Shown here: positions 23,301-30,501 of the stretch, one piece after another
Layout of the letters: each line of letters begins with the position of its first letter
Position numbering within the stretch: the stretch's first letter is position 1
DNA from: Effrenium voratum
Lineage: Eukaryota; Sar; Dinophyceae; Suessiales; Symbiodiniaceae
DNA: 64,000 bases
Direction of reading: 5' to 3'
Assembly (NCBI GenBank): GCA_963377175.1
Contig: CAUJNA010003746.1
Coordinates: forward strand, 1-64,000
Position numbers and translations under genes: made by a program
Notes under the pieces: generated by a model
What the model saw: the letters and a program-made list of their open reading frames with translations, nothing else
What the model was told of the DNA's origin: nothing
Databases searched by the model: none

Positions 23301-23347
23301 GCAGGCTGCCATCACCTCGCAGCTCCAGGGCATCGTGTCTTCTGTGA
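17396..23347 (+). CDS. LINE C ORF1: ubiquitin-like and C5-methyltransferase polyprotein
   Basis: I take ATG 17396 as the start because it is the first ATG inside C with a good context (CCGCCATGA). About 1983 codons. Residues 93-175 look like a beta-grasp, ubiquitin-like fold. Residues 180-550 are Cys/His-rich and low in structure. Residues 553-625 are a second ubiquitin-like fold ending RGIPGG. Residues about 770-1115 are a C5-cytosine methyltransferase: motif I MDVFAGGVGGWS (772), motif IV CPCPPWS with catalytic Cys about 868, motif VI AVENVS (Glu 906), motif X RQVGNFIAP (about 1104). Residues 1365-1441 are a third ubiquitin-like fold ending QGVRGG. A Lys-Gly-rich basic stretch (KGKGKGNAKSRRTSKK) follows at about 1510. 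The function is inferred from motifs only. The frame goes wrong after about residue 1860, where a 1-base frameshift separates the true C-terminus (22921-23481). Confidence 0.85.
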   Translation: MKLQDKSSRDISIRPFACEHHRSDHFNRLNKPLFCPSVDMPSSEPRAWFWSDLTKFKMTPRALLETHSFGLVTSPRELHFEQSLCRFFDLGGFSKTVNIEFEGRCITASVHATDTVFSVVLRELGALSGFRVKSRSKWIGLGDRLLPMLTETLRVSRHGIMIFSQTATHGKARRNKDRKSTRFAATCFPCAPCAPHADQVILPICHTSESLTAATSGTPFAIGKPQEHPAHVVTGHSTRVPPSFALCANDSSRMCVPNMHDSSVELIDMTKSCTDISWLNTLDSASNSTFDGVFPLGENHQKDGQEAHPETHTRRPGVQTHYAFSAFSCYAEDQGTLPTCAIMVSWKLARFCSKKRLENHLHSPVVLSHGEIAEENHDDLTSNQSACFDLQSMPLLPFCSRARVLTCNPEHEGSTMGIRPSQFPLADASFADPCDAQNPIAVIHGEHACHVFPAFQCDAENLDSTGLGDIAVPQGFACFGGREGSEANLHLLVASPPSVIPDANHIELVSTQGACLDSRGVPFQSHLHQACTPTGNPDRERPSTTTEPSPPLRTVELWVVLPGASKSVVMGVSCHLKVGDVVASLQLKRSVHCVSDGHYLDPDASVIALRDKVLRLTDRGIPGGMKRLRSRSTHSNPRPNQPEIPTDQWLLGRGCLSVQDPIWDIGGTAHVCVTNWTLTKSHGGRLIYLAQLMDYPQHCENPNPTGTIPRDVSTYIDTSEPFPVATMSRCLLILTNVQVKVSDDVRQIHCQNDTALICHEPDMRRPRALRVMDVFAGGVGGWSHAVRHLEDLQVPISTVACIDNSVSAAETHMRIHGGIHLQENQLPAASGSMEVGQHLYWRQDVTVSTLALLHCHTHANFWTVSCPCPPWSRAGGQSGFRTESGRLWLDVFEAALLCRPAMIAVENVSTITEHPDFHHIRKAAAWAGFRFLWEDTASLEEHVPASRPRWLALFGVQRGQDEELISYRWTALGKPTLANFDAWHLDLDEEHRRSLELAESAIAVYDDPRFLPEGMKAKHRCNNIFARAIRSSDRLGTIMASYSQQHLLGTHLAETQGIFAVLVFEAKHTNGKPHFLSPYQVLIAHGLKEPVTLPADVNQAFRQVGNFIAPIHALYVLGVAVVRHARRVLSAPTTDPMQYISAYLHRRIRATRARVLTRDGWSQLVVDTSAHEISPTIPIDVTWSVTVITETQCYELVLHKPITLDSIHDVLELPIRDQEIFVSDIRGPRRVPSHWQARENCQVHFVSPRFAHVGAARIAELRSCLHRVVPTTIQGDDSRFVVWMWDGLIFSIQRVPPNAVPLALEYACELQQMINVYSDASVRSLGSDGWVPVDPSGETRVPPLHPVVSICLNPTHTSVAVDPQSVELWVKWPGVSRARVLRVQMHCDLQTACRSVHNQDQGDFDALEPWVNGHQIAWDTKAYHLNSLVVSLRTQGVRGGAKSKNLPTRCATILLQQGVPVHKIAQKVDELLGKCDEAEFVTVESEASLARQKQSLIDLAAKHKVELYGEVKGKGKGNAKSRRTSKKPMKGAPLVVPSASDFQLEPGTFQFADGTPAAVLTEISTRTTGIALLSAAEAVPWLAQPPSTPDELAVIVLGEGLSCHPQIDKCSIEFPAVAVGTQDRVLLRGSLYQLGSKHVKLGLTQLKMVVAETVTCSLTVHSEDFQPESWKGLVLAPAKVILSRLGDLQPQITSVWGRSFRKDKDRSAPADSTTVQIWISLPTAAVTNLLRMSGFSSVYITPRSASGSIDTSYPVFWMADSTRVGMETTCAGLPHLGFIRGGGSKPNYAIRATAATAQAIHNKVRPGETWREPIAVTELYKLMHLPPGITREALTELGAEMKWAPKPIKRLNHRTWLVGAGDAPGSWCGLAERQFSSLEWSQNSRPLPLLCLEADLQSLSPHRALLTPGFTPIRGPVPRQGPICPHHGRCRVPSRPNTKNKTNASNHLNRKFKYCPMDSTKLKSASTICRLPSPRSSRASCLL

Positions 23348-23481
23348 CCACGCAACTGGAATCGAGCATGCAGCAGGCAATCAGCAGAGCGTTGAAAACA
23401 CGACCGACCATCCGTGATTCACCCGACAAAGCTGCGCCTATCAAAAAGGCCCAGCGAATCGCGAGTGATGACGACATGTAG
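22921..23481 (+). CDS. LINE C ORF1 C-terminal segment (coiled coil), displaced by a frameshift
   Basis: From about 22985 the sensible continuation of ORF1 is in this frame: VLVWLGGASILITRVEPK, then a Pro/Ser linker, then a heptad-like helical segment (DKRLESLEQKIQILSDGQHK) and a short acidic end at the TAG 23479. A coiled-coil trimerisation segment is typical of LINE ORF1 proteins, whose job is to coat the element RNA. ORF2 follows within about 20-230 bases. The switch needs one base of frame change; it may be a mutation, a sequencing indel or a programmed -1 shift. I saw no obvious slippery heptamer. Confidence 0.7.
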   Translation: MGAETHKTPQPPYLVGRSGRCTRVLVWLGGASILITRVEPKQSATAAVVLGGRPPEPKPSSSTVDPWLHSDPWASAAPRANMPTSRAMQGPIQTKHEEQDKRLESLEQKIQILSDGQHKIEKCQHDMQAAITSQLQGIVSSVTTQLESSMQQAISRALKTRPTIRDSPDKAAPIKKAQRIASDDDM

Positions 23482-23501
23482 CATTCGCTGCACGGTCCAC
23501 C

Positions 23502-26500
23502 GTGACTGTGCAGCACACCTCACGCGCAGGTATAGGGGCGCTGAATTCTCCGTCCTTTCGAACAGGTAAAGGAAAGGAGCCGACAGCATTGCCTGTGTGT
23601 GTAATTTTCTACCCTTCCCTCTGTAGCAGTAACTCAATAGAAGTTGCTGACTACCACGAGCCTGGTCGGCTTCGCACGTACTCTTGGATTCAGGGTCTGT
23701 TTGACAGAAGGATGAACGTGTGGGTTCGCAGCCCCGGTGCTGTGCCCAATATTGCCTGCATTGTCATCCAGAGACAGCCTTACCGCACAGTGACTTTAGG
23801 GTGCTCCTCTGGTAATAACGTGTGCTCGGGTACATGTTTCGCATTGGAGCATGGGTCATCCAGGAGAGTACAGCCGCAACAGTGCTTTGAGGAAAAAGAT
23901 GTCATCCCGCCGAAGGTTCCGCCTGTGAGTACTTCCACGTGGTTTGCATTGAATGCTTGGCAGTTTCAGGTTGCCCTTGGTTGTGCGTTCAGGTACGGAG
24001 AAGCAAAAAATCCCGGACCCTATCAGGTACTCACCGTGTGTGTTTTTAATCCGACTACTGTTTATAACCATGTTGCCGATATTTGCAAAATACCAGCAGA
24101 TCTCTACATCTTGTCAGAGACGGGGGCCATGGACATCCACCAAAAAGATCTAACCCACGACCTTGCGCAAAATAACCTGAGTGTCTCATGGGGTTATCCT
24201 GTTCCTCAGTTCAGGGACACCAAGTCAGCGGCTTGTAATAAGGGAGCCCCCATCGGCGTTGCCCTATGGTCAAGATTGCCACTTCGAGCATGTAGGGAAT
24301 CTCCGCCAGATCCGCTTCACATTTCTTGCAGATATCAGGAAGCATGGGTCACTTTTGGGAAAAACCCAGTTCTGGTGATAGTGATCTATTGTTCTACCAC
24401 CACGCATCGTGAGCATCGAGATAAAAATCTTGTGTTACTCACACATGCTGCAAAACGCGCAGCCGCAGTACGGGGAAATGTCATGCTCGGAGGCGATTTT
24501 AATGCTGCACTGCAGGACGATCGTATAGTGCCAATGCTCGAGCAGCAGGGATTTTTAGATGTCATGCAGATGGCAAAATCGAGGTGGCCAGACCGCATAC
24601 ATCCGACATGTATGGAGGTCACCTACCCGGATAACCTCTTAATCAAAGGACCCCTCACACATAAGATCATGGGTGCGAGCGTTCTCACGAATCGAGGGTT
24701 GGGTGCGCATTTGCCCTTTCTGATTCAATTTCTTGTTTCTTCAGATACTGAGGCGGTTCTGGCCTGGAAATTGCCCAAGGATTGGACTGACTTGAAACCG
24801 GATCCCCAGCATATTGAGGTTGAGTATCAACACACCAGACGGTCATTCATGGACAGCACAGATAGGACAGTTGAGTCAGCGCTATCGCAATGGGCCAACG
24901 CTGTTGAGTCTGCAGTGGATAAAGCCCTGCAGACCAGCGGCTGTTCCGATGGACCGAACCACCTGCCGCCTGCTTTTCGAGGCCGATGCCAGAGGCCCGC
25001 CTATCGACAAATACAGCCAGCACCGGTGCCCAAGTTTGCTAATAACCGCACCTATGAACCACTCGTGGACATTGTGTCTTTTACGGTGGTCCATAAGACC
25101 CGTCAGGTACGTCGCCTGTACTCCTACAGGCGTACCTTGTCATCCTTTTTCGGACCTCATAAGACTCCACTACATTTTGAACAGCTGAAACATCTTTGGA
25201 ACTCAATCAGAGTCGCGAAAGGCTACTCGCCTGACTTTCCTACCTGGTGTCAGCAGACAACAGGAGCGTGGTACATTGACTGCACCTCGCCAGGTTCTAT
25301 CCAATGGATTGATGACCTCATAATCCATGCCAGAACGGACTGTGACCAGTTCGCATCAAAAAGCCGCACCATGCGCACTCAGGACTTTAAGACTAAACTC
25401 GAAGTGGATTGGGGTAAACACGGAGGAAAATTCACAGCCATGTTACTCCGGAAGCCTGCTTATGCGGCGGCCAACCACATGACCTCTACCACAGAATATC
25501 AGTGCACCCGCTTGAGATCCACACACAAGCAGGAGCCACGCATCCGCATGCACGGCGGTAATGTTGCTGTCGGTGAAGTACTAATAATAGGCGGGGAAAA
25601 ATGCAGAATCCTTGCAAAAAACACCGCAGATGTGTGTGTTCTGGATGCGTTACCACGCACTAGCGCATCCTTCATGGCTCAACACGAACAGTGGTCAGCA
25701 TCCGCTGATGCTGCAATCAACAGCCTCCTGCAAGTGTGGCAGCCCGTGTGGCAGAGAGACACTGAGGCGGAAAGAGACCAAGAAGATCAGTGGCCCGATG
25801 CCTTCCGCCTCATTGAGCAGTTTGCTCCGCAGTTACCGGAAATTGAGATACCTACCCTCACCTTGACTGCTTGGAAGGAGGCTCTTGCAACCACAAAAAA
25901 CAAAACTGCCAAAGGATGCTGTGGATTCAGTTGCCCAGAGATAAAATCCTTGCCAGACATCGCACTGGCGGACCTATTGCAGGTGTTCAATGAACTTCAG
26001 CAAGGCGCCGATTGGCCTGCGTTTTTGGTTACAGCACGTGCTTGCTTCTTGCAAAAAAGTCCGGGGGATTTCTCGCCCGAAGGTCGTAGACCTATCACCG
26101 TGTTTTCCCTGTTGTTTCGACTCTGGTCAAAAATTGTGAATAAGCATCTCATTACAGCATGGGCCGGCCACCTTCCCAGCGCAGTGGCTGCAGGCATCCC
26201 AGGACGCACATCGGAAACAGTCTGGTGGCAATCACAGGCCAGGATCGAGAGTGCAGTTCTCCACAAGCATGAGCTGGGTGGACTGGTCACAGATTTAAAA
26301 AAATGCTTCAACTATTTGGCAAGGCTTCCAATGGGCGCGCTTTTCCGCAGGCTAGGTGCCCCAACGAGCATAGTAAGTACTTGGCTCCGTGCATTAAACC
26401 AATCTACGAGGGTTATCATCATGCAGGGGGTCACATCCGAGCCTGTGGCCTCCACTACAGGCATCCCGGAGGGCGACCCGCTGGGAATTGCTTCCATTGC

Positions 26501-29189
26501 GGCATATGGTGCGCTTTGGGCATGGATGATGCTCAGCCACCATACTACGCCATACGCTTATGCCGATAATCTAGAGTACCATTGCCTGCCCAGACATGTT
26601 CGTCAGGCTGCTGATGCAAACCAGCTCTTTCATACTGCTTGGAGGCAGAACATTTCGTATTCGAAAAGTTGGTCGTGGGCTACCTCAAAGTCAGGAAGAG
26701 TTGCCTGGGAGGCATACAACATTGGCCAGCCACGTGACAAGCAATTTCCAATCAAAAACAGTGGAATCGACCTGGGTACCGTGGCGAATTACACGGGGTT
26801 CCGTTACACTGAGAACCAGGATGCACGGATCACCGAAGGCACAAGACGGGCATTTACACTCTCCCGATTTCCACTCTCAGCGGATAACACAGTGAAATCT
26901 ATACATGCCTCGATCTTGCCGCACGCATTACACGGGTGTGAAGGCCTTTTTCCATCGCTTAAAAAACTCTCTCACCTCCGGACGGCCTTTACGGCTTGCC
27001 TCATAGACAACAAATCTTGCGCGAATCCCTGGATGGCGTGCACATGCATGACGTCACGTATTTGTGATCCTCTCTTTTATGTTGCAACGCGCATCCTCAG
27101 ACTGTGCCGCAAAATGATAGGCACACATCCGGACGTGGCGCACATGGTGTGGGAGAATGCACTTCACTTGAAGGAACACTTCTCTAGCCACGCCCGGGCA
27201 CATCGTCCGGGCCCAGCCTCGGCACTGTCCAGACTAACCGAGCTGCTTCATTGCACAATGAAGCCCAAAGGTGTTCTAGTCAATCCGGACGGAATCACGC
27301 TTGATCTGTGTCAAGTGAGCAGACCCGACATTACAGATTTCTTGTTAACCACTTGGAGTCACGTAGTCACCATTGAAATCTTGAAACGAAAAACATGGCA
27401 GGAAATTGACACAGTTGATGTCGCACGTACCATACAGCACATCCAGGAACTCACACTGGAGCAACGGGCCCTTGTGAAACGACACCTGACTGGGGCGTTC
27501 CAGAGTTCTGTCATGCAGGTCCACTGGAAACCCTCAGAAGAGGTTGCATGTATCTTGTGTGGTGTCAGCCAGCCGGGATTGCTCCACGACCACCTGACCT
27601 GTTCTAATTTGGAGGTTGTACGGACTAAGTGGCACGAGTGGCTCACGCAGCTTACTGCTAGTGAAAAGCCATACCTTGCATTTCCGGTCGCGCCCCAACT
27701 TGCAGAAGAGCTAGAACTACGCCTCGTGAGACAGCAGATTCTGCTAGAACCGGCAGAGGTGCAGGCCCGACAGGGGTCAGTCAGCGTTTGGACTGACGGC
27801 TCAGCAAATGTGGCGCCGTGCCACATCCTTCGGGAGGCCACCTGGGCACTGGTAACTGACACATGCTCCATAGACACGGACAAAATCGCTGCTATGAGGA
27901 ACTGGAACCAAAGCTTTCAGTTGCCAGACACGTTCTGTGTAGTGCAGACGGGGTTTGTGCCAGGTAGGCAGACGGTCAACAGAGCTGAACTGCTGGCTGT
28001 CTACTATGCCATTCTGTGCTACCCGAAAGCACAAAGTTTGCGCATTTTCTGTGACAGTCAATATGTTGTGCACTTGTTGCCCTTAATACTTGAGAATCCA
28101 GATGCCCGTGCTCATTGGCATAGAGACAACTTTGATTTGGTGTCCCGAATCTGCGTTGCCGTGCATGCCACGCGCACGGAGATATCCATCCTTAAAATAA
28201 AATCGCACCAGGACATCGTTGACCTGCCCACGTTGCTTGAGAAGTATAAAGCCATAGGAAACCACTGTGCTGATGCCGCAGCGGCATGTCTCCGCCGCAT
28301 TGGCAATCCTTGTGTACGGGAGCTCAGAAATGCGCTTGCTGTTTCGTGGAAACATAGGGAACAGTTCACTAGAAGTGCCTTGAAGTACTTGGCTGACGTA
28401 CAAAAGGAAAAAATTAGCCAAATTCGGGAGCAGCCTATCACTCGTTCACAACAAGATGAGCTTCCCACAGCCAGTGGGCAGACTCGTCGTGAACGTCAGC
28501 TTGATGTTCTCACCATCCGGGTGAGTCAACCGATTGATTGGCCTATCGCCGATCTTCCAGAGCACCTGTATGACTTGTGCCTCTACGGGGTTACCTACAT
28601 GAAACGCCTAATAGCGTGGGCACGCACACTCATATGGGGTCAGCCAAACAAGGATTGCCTAGGCGTCACATGGTTTGAACTCTACGTGAACTTCCGGATT
28701 GTTACACAATCGGAAATACCAACTAATCTTTCTAAGGATAGCAAAAAGCCAAAATATTACACTCCAGAACAAAATTCGGATGTGCTTCTTTTGAAATTGT
28801 CAGAAAAGGCAATCCGTCGTCTTTGGGTGGACAGTATGCGTACAGTCTCGCACCTCCTCCAAAGTCCCCTTTTTCCATATTCCGAGGCCAGCTGCGTCAG
28901 ATCGCTTCAGAAAATACTACCGATTGATTACGGCTCTGGTCTCTCCCAGAGACCAGAAATGCTCAGGTCCATTGAAACAGCAGCCACGGTGCAGAAAGCT
29001 GTTCTTTCGACCTGCAAACCAGGTCGTTTCGGGGGTGCGGGAGCGCCCGATGTGCCTAAACTTGACCCGCTAGCACACGTGCCAATGCCAGTCACGGAGC
29101 TGCCAGACGTGGCTGCTGCGCTTAAACTACGTGCCTGGAAGAAGATGCAGGCCAGCCTTGTGCCACTAGCTAGGACTCTGGCGGATTGA
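23502..29189 (+). CDS. LINE C ORF2: endonuclease, reverse transcriptase, RNase H
   Basis: The frame opens at a GTG (23502); the first ATG in frame is 23712, the more likely start. GEAKNPGP lies at residues 166-173, just before an APE-type endonuclease (LSETG; MLGGDFNA; HLPF at the position of the usual SDHxP). RT spans about residues 780-1130 (GRRPITVFSLL at 861; DLKKCFN; GIPEGDPLG; catalytic box YADN at 1020-1023, Asn in place of the second Asp). A Cys-His finger, CILCGVSQPGLLHDHLTC, begins at 1350. RNase H follows (Asp in TDGS 1432, Glu in RAEL 1496, Asp in CDSQYV 1518, Asp in HCADAAA about 1591). The last 280 residues are a further domain I do not recognise. The protein nicks the target and copies the RNA by target-primed reverse transcription. 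Confidence 0.93.
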   Translation: MTVQHTSRAGIGALNSPSFRTGKGKEPTALPVCVIFYPSLCSSNSIEVADYHEPGRLRTYSWIQGLFDRRMNVWVRSPGAVPNIACIVIQRQPYRTVTLGCSSGNNVCSGTCFALEHGSSRRVQPQQCFEEKDVIPPKVPPVSTSTWFALNAWQFQVALGCAFRYGEAKNPGPYQVLTVCVFNPTTVYNHVADICKIPADLYILSETGAMDIHQKDLTHDLAQNNLSVSWGYPVPQFRDTKSAACNKGAPIGVALWSRLPLRACRESPPDPLHISCRYQEAWVTFGKNPVLVIVIYCSTTTHREHRDKNLVLLTHAAKRAAAVRGNVMLGGDFNAALQDDRIVPMLEQQGFLDVMQMAKSRWPDRIHPTCMEVTYPDNLLIKGPLTHKIMGASVLTNRGLGAHLPFLIQFLVSSDTEAVLAWKLPKDWTDLKPDPQHIEVEYQHTRRSFMDSTDRTVESALSQWANAVESAVDKALQTSGCSDGPNHLPPAFRGRCQRPAYRQIQPAPVPKFANNRTYEPLVDIVSFTVVHKTRQVRRLYSYRRTLSSFFGPHKTPLHFEQLKHLWNSIRVAKGYSPDFPTWCQQTTGAWYIDCTSPGSIQWIDDLIIHARTDCDQFASKSRTMRTQDFKTKLEVDWGKHGGKFTAMLLRKPAYAAANHMTSTTEYQCTRLRSTHKQEPRIRMHGGNVAVGEVLIIGGEKCRILAKNTADVCVLDALPRTSASFMAQHEQWSASADAAINSLLQVWQPVWQRDTEAERDQEDQWPDAFRLIEQFAPQLPEIEIPTLTLTAWKEALATTKNKTAKGCCGFSCPEIKSLPDIALADLLQVFNELQQGADWPAFLVTARACFLQKSPGDFSPEGRRPITVFSLLFRLWSKIVNKHLITAWAGHLPSAVAAGIPGRTSETVWWQSQARIESAVLHKHELGGLVTDLKKCFNYLARLPMGALFRRLGAPTSIVSTWLRALNQSTRVIIMQGVTSEPVASTTGIPEGDPLGIASIAAYGALWAWMMLSHHTTPYAYADNLEYHCLPRHVRQAADANQLFHTAWRQNISYSKSWSWATSKSGRVAWEAYNIGQPRDKQFPIKNSGIDLGTVANYTGFRYTENQDARITEGTRRAFTLSRFPLSADNTVKSIHASILPHALHGCEGLFPSLKKLSHLRTAFTACLIDNKSCANPWMACTCMTSRICDPLFYVATRILRLCRKMIGTHPDVAHMVWENALHLKEHFSSHARAHRPGPASALSRLTELLHCTMKPKGVLVNPDGITLDLCQVSRPDITDFLLTTWSHVVTIEILKRKTWQEIDTVDVARTIQHIQELTLEQRALVKRHLTGAFQSSVMQVHWKPSEEVACILCGVSQPGLLHDHLTCSNLEVVRTKWHEWLTQLTASEKPYLAFPVAPQLAEELELRLVRQQILLEPAEVQARQGSVSVWTDGSANVAPCHILREATWALVTDTCSIDTDKIAAMRNWNQSFQLPDTFCVVQTGFVPGRQTVNRAELLAVYYAILCYPKAQSLRIFCDSQYVVHLLPLILENPDARAHWHRDNFDLVSRICVAVHATRTEISILKIKSHQDIVDLPTLLEKYKAIGNHCADAAAACLRRIGNPCVRELRNALAVSWKHREQFTRSALKYLADVQKEKISQIREQPITRSQQDELPTASGQTRRERQLDVLTIRVSQPIDWPIADLPEHLYDLCLYGVTYMKRLIAWARTLIWGQPNKDCLGVTWFELYVNFRIVTQSEIPTNLSKDSKKPKYYTPEQNSDVLLLKLSEKAIRRLWVDSMRTVSHLLQSPLFPYSEASCVRSLQKILPIDYGSGLSQRPEMLRSIETAATVQKAVLSTCKPGRFGGAGAPDVPKLDPLAHVPMPVTELPDVAAALKLRAWKKMQASLVPLARTLAD

Positions 29190-29430
29190 GTCTCTCGCCC
29201 ATGGGGATTCGCGGATGTTGGTGTGCCCCTCTTCCCCCTCTTTTGTTTGGGTTGCTTCCGTTTGGTGGGCCCCCTTCCTTTTGTTGCGGTTTTGGGGTCG
29301 GCTGGTGGGGGTGATGTGGGGTGCACTTTCAACTGCTTCATTCACTAGCCGGTGTGAATACCACACCGGCATCGACGCGAACTGGCGTGCATCACAAGAG
29401 GGTGTGCGTCTACAAGAGTTAAAAAATCAA
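29190..29430 (+). other. LINE C 3' UTR
   Basis: A 240-base T/G-rich untranslated region between the ORF2 stop and the A-rich end at the target duplication. Apart from the stem-loop at 29348-29370 nothing is recognisable. In LINEs of this kind the RT usually recognises the 3' end of its own RNA, so this is the likely template-recognition region (inference). Confidence 0.7.
29348..29370 (+). promoter_or_regulatory. 3' stem-loop of LINE C
   Basis: Arms GCCGGTGTG (29348-29356) and CACACCGGC (29362-29370) pair perfectly over 9 bp with a 5-base loop AATAC, 60 bases from the 3' end. A stem-loop near the end is a known RT recognition signal in several LINE families. Confidence 0.75.
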
Positions 29431-29446
29431 TACGGATTCGGATTGG
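29431..29446. repeat. Target-site duplication of LINE C, right copy
   Basis: Exact repeat of 17311-17326. Reading through this copy restores element B's RNase H frame. Confidence 0.95.
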
Positions 29447-30442
29447 AGTGGAGATGTTCAGACAAGGCGCTCCACATCAGGTTGCGTTATAACCATCAAC
29501 AAGCACTTGATTTGCAGCTCGAGCCGAACTCAGAAAACAGTGAGCTTATCTTCAGGTGAGGCTGAGTTCAATGCTTCTATTTCAGGTGCGATCGATTTGC
29601 TTTTCGTGAAGAGATGTTTGCAATTCTTATTTCCTTCAAAATCCATATTTGCAACTTTGCTTGGTGATTCTGTTGCATGCAGAGGAATGCAGACCAGACA
29701 GGGAGTTGGAAAGGTCCGACACTTGAGTGGTAAGATTCTTTGGATTCAAGATGTGGTGAAGTCCAAGGAGATTGAAACTCACGCAGTCAGCACGAAGTTC
29801 AACTTGGCTGACATCAACACCAAGTGTTTGAGTCGAGCCAGGACACGCATGCTTCTTTACCTCATTGGGATTGCAGATGAAGATAACAATTTCCAGCCTG
29901 TGGGCGAGGAAGAGTACCTTGAGGAAGAGCAAAAGATGCATATTCGTGGGGCCATCCGCTCGATTAGGCTCGAGGCAGGGTGCAACGCCGTTGTGGCGAA
30001 GCGATTCTTGCGAGCGACCCTTATCTGCGGCATGACCCGTGGTACAAATGGAGACGCCTTGAGCCCGGTGAGCCCGATCGACAAGTTCGAGACATGGGAT
30101 TTTGTTTTCCTATGCATTTTCATTTTCTTGTGTGGCGGATGCATTTTCATATGCGGCGCCATGCTGATGTTTCTGTGGCGTTTTGCTGAGCAAGCCAAAT
30201 CGCCGGGAGACAAGTGCATCGATGTGAAGCACACCCCGGAGGAAGCAGAGAACAACTTCAAAGATCGTGCGTCTGGAGGTGATGAGCTGGTTATTTATAC
30301 GAAGACTGGAGCATGTTATCATGCCATACACTGTGAGCATGTGCAAGATCGGCTTGTGAAGATTTGCAGTGTGCAAAGAGCGGCCAAGCTCAACCTTCGG
30401 AGATGCAAGATGTTTCTTTCAGGACACGCCGGATGGAAGTAG
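29447..30442 (+). CDS. pol: Element B RNase H (3' part) and extra C-terminal membrane/Cys-His module
   Basis: It continues the split RNase H: SGDVQTRRSTSGCV, LSSGEAEFNAS, then GVGKVRHLSGKILWIQD and the closing NTKCLSRARTRML. The standard copia pol would end near 29850. Here the frame goes on for about 190 codons: an acidic linker, one strongly hydrophobic segment (FVFLCIFIFLCGGCIFICGA, about 30100-30160) able to span a membrane, and a small Cys/His module VIYTKTGACYHAIHCEHV...NLRRCKMF. The spacing TGxCYHxxxC...RxC resembles small metal-binding modules of the YTKTG-x-YHxxxC type. I do not know its role. The stop at 30442 is 60 bases before the 3' LTR. Confidence 0.82.
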   Translation, partial: SGDVQTRRSTSGCVITINKHLICSSSRTQKTVSLSSGEAEFNASISGAIDLLFVKRCLQFLFPSKSIFATLLGDSVACRGMQTRQGVGKVRHLSGKILWIQDVVKSKEIETHAVSTKFNLADINTKCLSRARTRMLLYLIGIADEDNNFQPVGEEEYLEEEQKMHIRGAIRSIRLEAGCNAVVAKRFLRATLICGMTRGTNGDALSPVSPIDKFETWDFVFLCIFIFLCGGCIFICGAMLMFLWRFAEQAKSPGDKCIDVKHTPEEAENNFKDRASGGDELVIYTKTGACYHAIHCEHVQDRLVKICSVQRAAKLNLRRCKMFLSGHAGWK

Positions 30443-30490
30443 TGTACAAAGCCAAGATTTGCTTCTAAGCCTTGTATAGTCAGCCTTGAA

Positions 30491-30501
30491 GCAAGGCGGG
30501 G
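30491..30501 (+). other. Polypurine tract of element B
   Basis: GCAAGGCGGGG ends at the base before the 3' LTR, the position required for plus-strand priming. It has one internal C. Confidence 0.7.

Larger units (their letters stand above)
17327..29430 (+). mobile_element. LINE C: 12.1-kb non-LTR retrotransposon with captured DNA methyltransferase
   Basis: C is bounded by a perfect 16-bp target duplication and lies in the RNase H codons of element B. The left end is a 69-base leader before an ATG in good context (17396). The right end is a 240-base 3' UTR with a 9-bp stem-loop and a short A-rich end (TTAAAAAATCAA). ORF1 (about 2000 codons) carries ubiquitin-like folds and a C5-methyltransferase; ORF2 (1895 codons) carries endonuclease, RT and RNase H. 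Only one frameshift was found, near 22985. At 12.1 kb it is about twice the length of a mammalian L1. It is the youngest layer of this nest. Confidence 0.95.

Noticed and set aside
16091..23347. A single 2418-residue gene fusing RT with a methyltransferase
   Set aside because: The 16-bp target duplication at 17311 and 29431 shows that the second part is LINE C inserted in the copia pol; the fusion is a product of insertion.
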